Part shown: one piece after another, positions 6,009-6,751 of the stretch
How positions within the stretch are numbered: the stretch's first letter is position 1
Layout of the letters: each line of letters begins with the position of its first letter
NCBI GenBank assembly: GCA_964472135.1
Contig: CAYYJB010000095.1
Coordinates: 1-6,751, forward strand
Direction: 5' to 3'
DNA length: 6,751 nt
From: JAUREX01 sp964472135
Lineage (GTDB): Bacteria; Pseudomonadota; Alphaproteobacteria; Rhodobacterales; Rhodobacteraceae
Made by a program: the position numbers and the translations under genes
Notes under the pieces: model-generated
The model's database searches: none
The model's input: only the letters and a program-made list of their open reading frames with translations
Told to the model about the DNA's origin: nothing

Positions 6009-6751
6009 ATGGCAGCTTATCCCTACGAGACGCACGACTACGACGTTGTCGTGGTGGGGGCGGGCGGGTCGGGCCTGCGCGCGACCCTCGGCATGGCCGA
6101 GCAGGGCCTGCGCACGGCCTGCGTGACGAAGGTCTTCCCGACCCGCAGCCACACCGTCGCCGCCCAGGGCGGGATCGCCGCGAGCCTTGGCAACATGGGC
6201 CCCGACCACTGGCACTGGCACATGTACGACACCGTCAAGGGCTCGGACTGGCTGGGCGACACCGACGCGATGGAATACCTCGCGCGCGAGGCGCCGAAGG
6301 CGGTCTATGAGCTCGAGCACTACGGCGTGCCCTTCTCGCGCACCGAGGACGGGCGCATCTATCAGCGCCCCTTCGGCGGCCACACCACCGAGTTCGGCGA
6401 GGGCCCGCCCGTCCAGCGCACCTGTGCCGCGGCCGACCGCACGGGGCATGCGATCCTGCACACGCTCTATGGCCAGAGCCTGCGCCACAACGCCGAGTTC
6501 TACATCGAGCATTTCGCGCTCGACCTCATCATCACCGACGGGCGCTGCACGGGCGTGGTGGCCTGGCGGCTCGAGGACGGCACGATCCATGTCTTCAACG
6601 CCAAGCTCGTGGTGCTCGCGACGGGGGGCTACGGGCGGGCCTATTTCAGTGCGACCTCGGCCCATACCTGCACGGGCGACGGGGGCGGGATGGCCGCGCG
6701 TGCGGGCCTGCCCTTGCAGGACATGGAGTTCGTGCAGTTCCACCCGACCGG
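6009..6751 (+). CDS. sdhA: Succinate dehydrogenase flavoprotein subunit, N-terminal part (truncated by window end)
   Basis: Catalytic subunit of complex II, oxidising succinate to fumarate on the cytoplasmic side. The first 247 codons are present (the full protein is usually about 600 residues), and the frame is open to the window edge. Seen here: the FAD-binding fold YDVVVVGAGGSGLRA (11-25), RSHTVAAQGG (46-55) with His48 as the covalent FAD attachment residue, HTTEFG (125-130), QRTCAAADRTGH (136-147), an ATGGYGR strand (204-210), TGDGGGMA (222-229) and QFHPT (243-247), where His245 matches the E. coli substrate-site His242. AGGAGAG (5994-6000) lies 8 bases before the ATG. The remainder and probably sdhB lie downstream. 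Confidence 0.98.
   Translation, partial: MAAYPYETHDYDVVVVGAGGSGLRATLGMAEQGLRTACVTKVFPTRSHTVAAQGGIAASLGNMGPDHWHWHMYDTVKGSDWLGDTDAMEYLAREAPKAVYELEHYGVPFSRTEDGRIYQRPFGGHTTEFGEGPPVQRTCAAADRTGHAILHTLYGQSLRHNAEFYIEHFALDLIITDGRCTGVVAWRLEDGTIHVFNAKLVVLATGGYGRAYFSATSAHTCTGDGGGMAARAGLPLQDMEFVQFHPT

Noticed and set aside
5316..6743. 475-codon open frame on the minus strand opposite sdhC, sdhD and sdhA
   Set aside because: Same composition artefact: opposite sdhD and sdhA it uses the frame with positions 1 and 3 exchanged. It crosses three well-supported genes and has low-complexity Arg/Pro-rich sequence.

Overview
The window looks like the chromosome of a GC-rich alphaproteobacterium, most likely Rhodobacteraceae (Rhodobacter/Paracoccus/Rhodovulum-like). 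This rests on very high G+C at third codon positions, near absence of codons ending in A, the dnaN-recF-gyrB cluster typical of the replication origin, and a succinate dehydrogenase operon in the order sdhC-sdhD-sdhA. The genus is an inference from style, not from a database match. All genes lie on the + strand and are tightly packed. No RNA gene, CRISPR array, insertion sequence or prophage was seen.

Layout. Positions 1-42 hold the last 13 codons and stop of dnaN (sliding clamp). After a GC hairpin comes recF (71-1159, gap repair). Its stop overlaps the GTG start of a LysE/RhtB-type exporter gene (1156-1776). A short gap (1777-1852) carries a good sigma-70-like promoter and a clear ribosome binding site for gyrB (1853-4270, 805 residues, all ATPase and Toprim motifs intact). 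Behind gyrB, apparently in the same transcription unit, are a six-helix NnrU-family membrane protein (4297-4854) and a 67-residue DUF1737 protein (4865-5068), whose stop codon sits in the loop of a strong GC hairpin.

The only sizeable non-coding stretch (5069-5221, 153 bases) contains that hairpin, a short direct repeat, a 13-base palindrome and a weak promoter-like site, and it leads into the sdh operon. sdhC (5222-5605) and sdhD (5616-5987) encode the heme- and quinone-binding membrane anchors of complex II. sdhA (6009 to the window end, truncated) encodes the flavoprotein, with the covalent-FAD histidine present. sdhB would be expected beyond the window.

Functionally there are two blocks: DNA replication, repair and supercoiling (dnaN, recF, gyrB), and the respiratory/TCA enzyme succinate dehydrogenase. 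The exporter, the NnrU-like protein and the DUF1737 protein fill the joints. I see no convincing undescribed system here. The more interesting leads are the NnrU-like and DUF1737 genes between gyrB and sdh, the putative sdh control region, poly-G tracts in gyrB, and a reused stop-codon/Shine-Dalgarno element.
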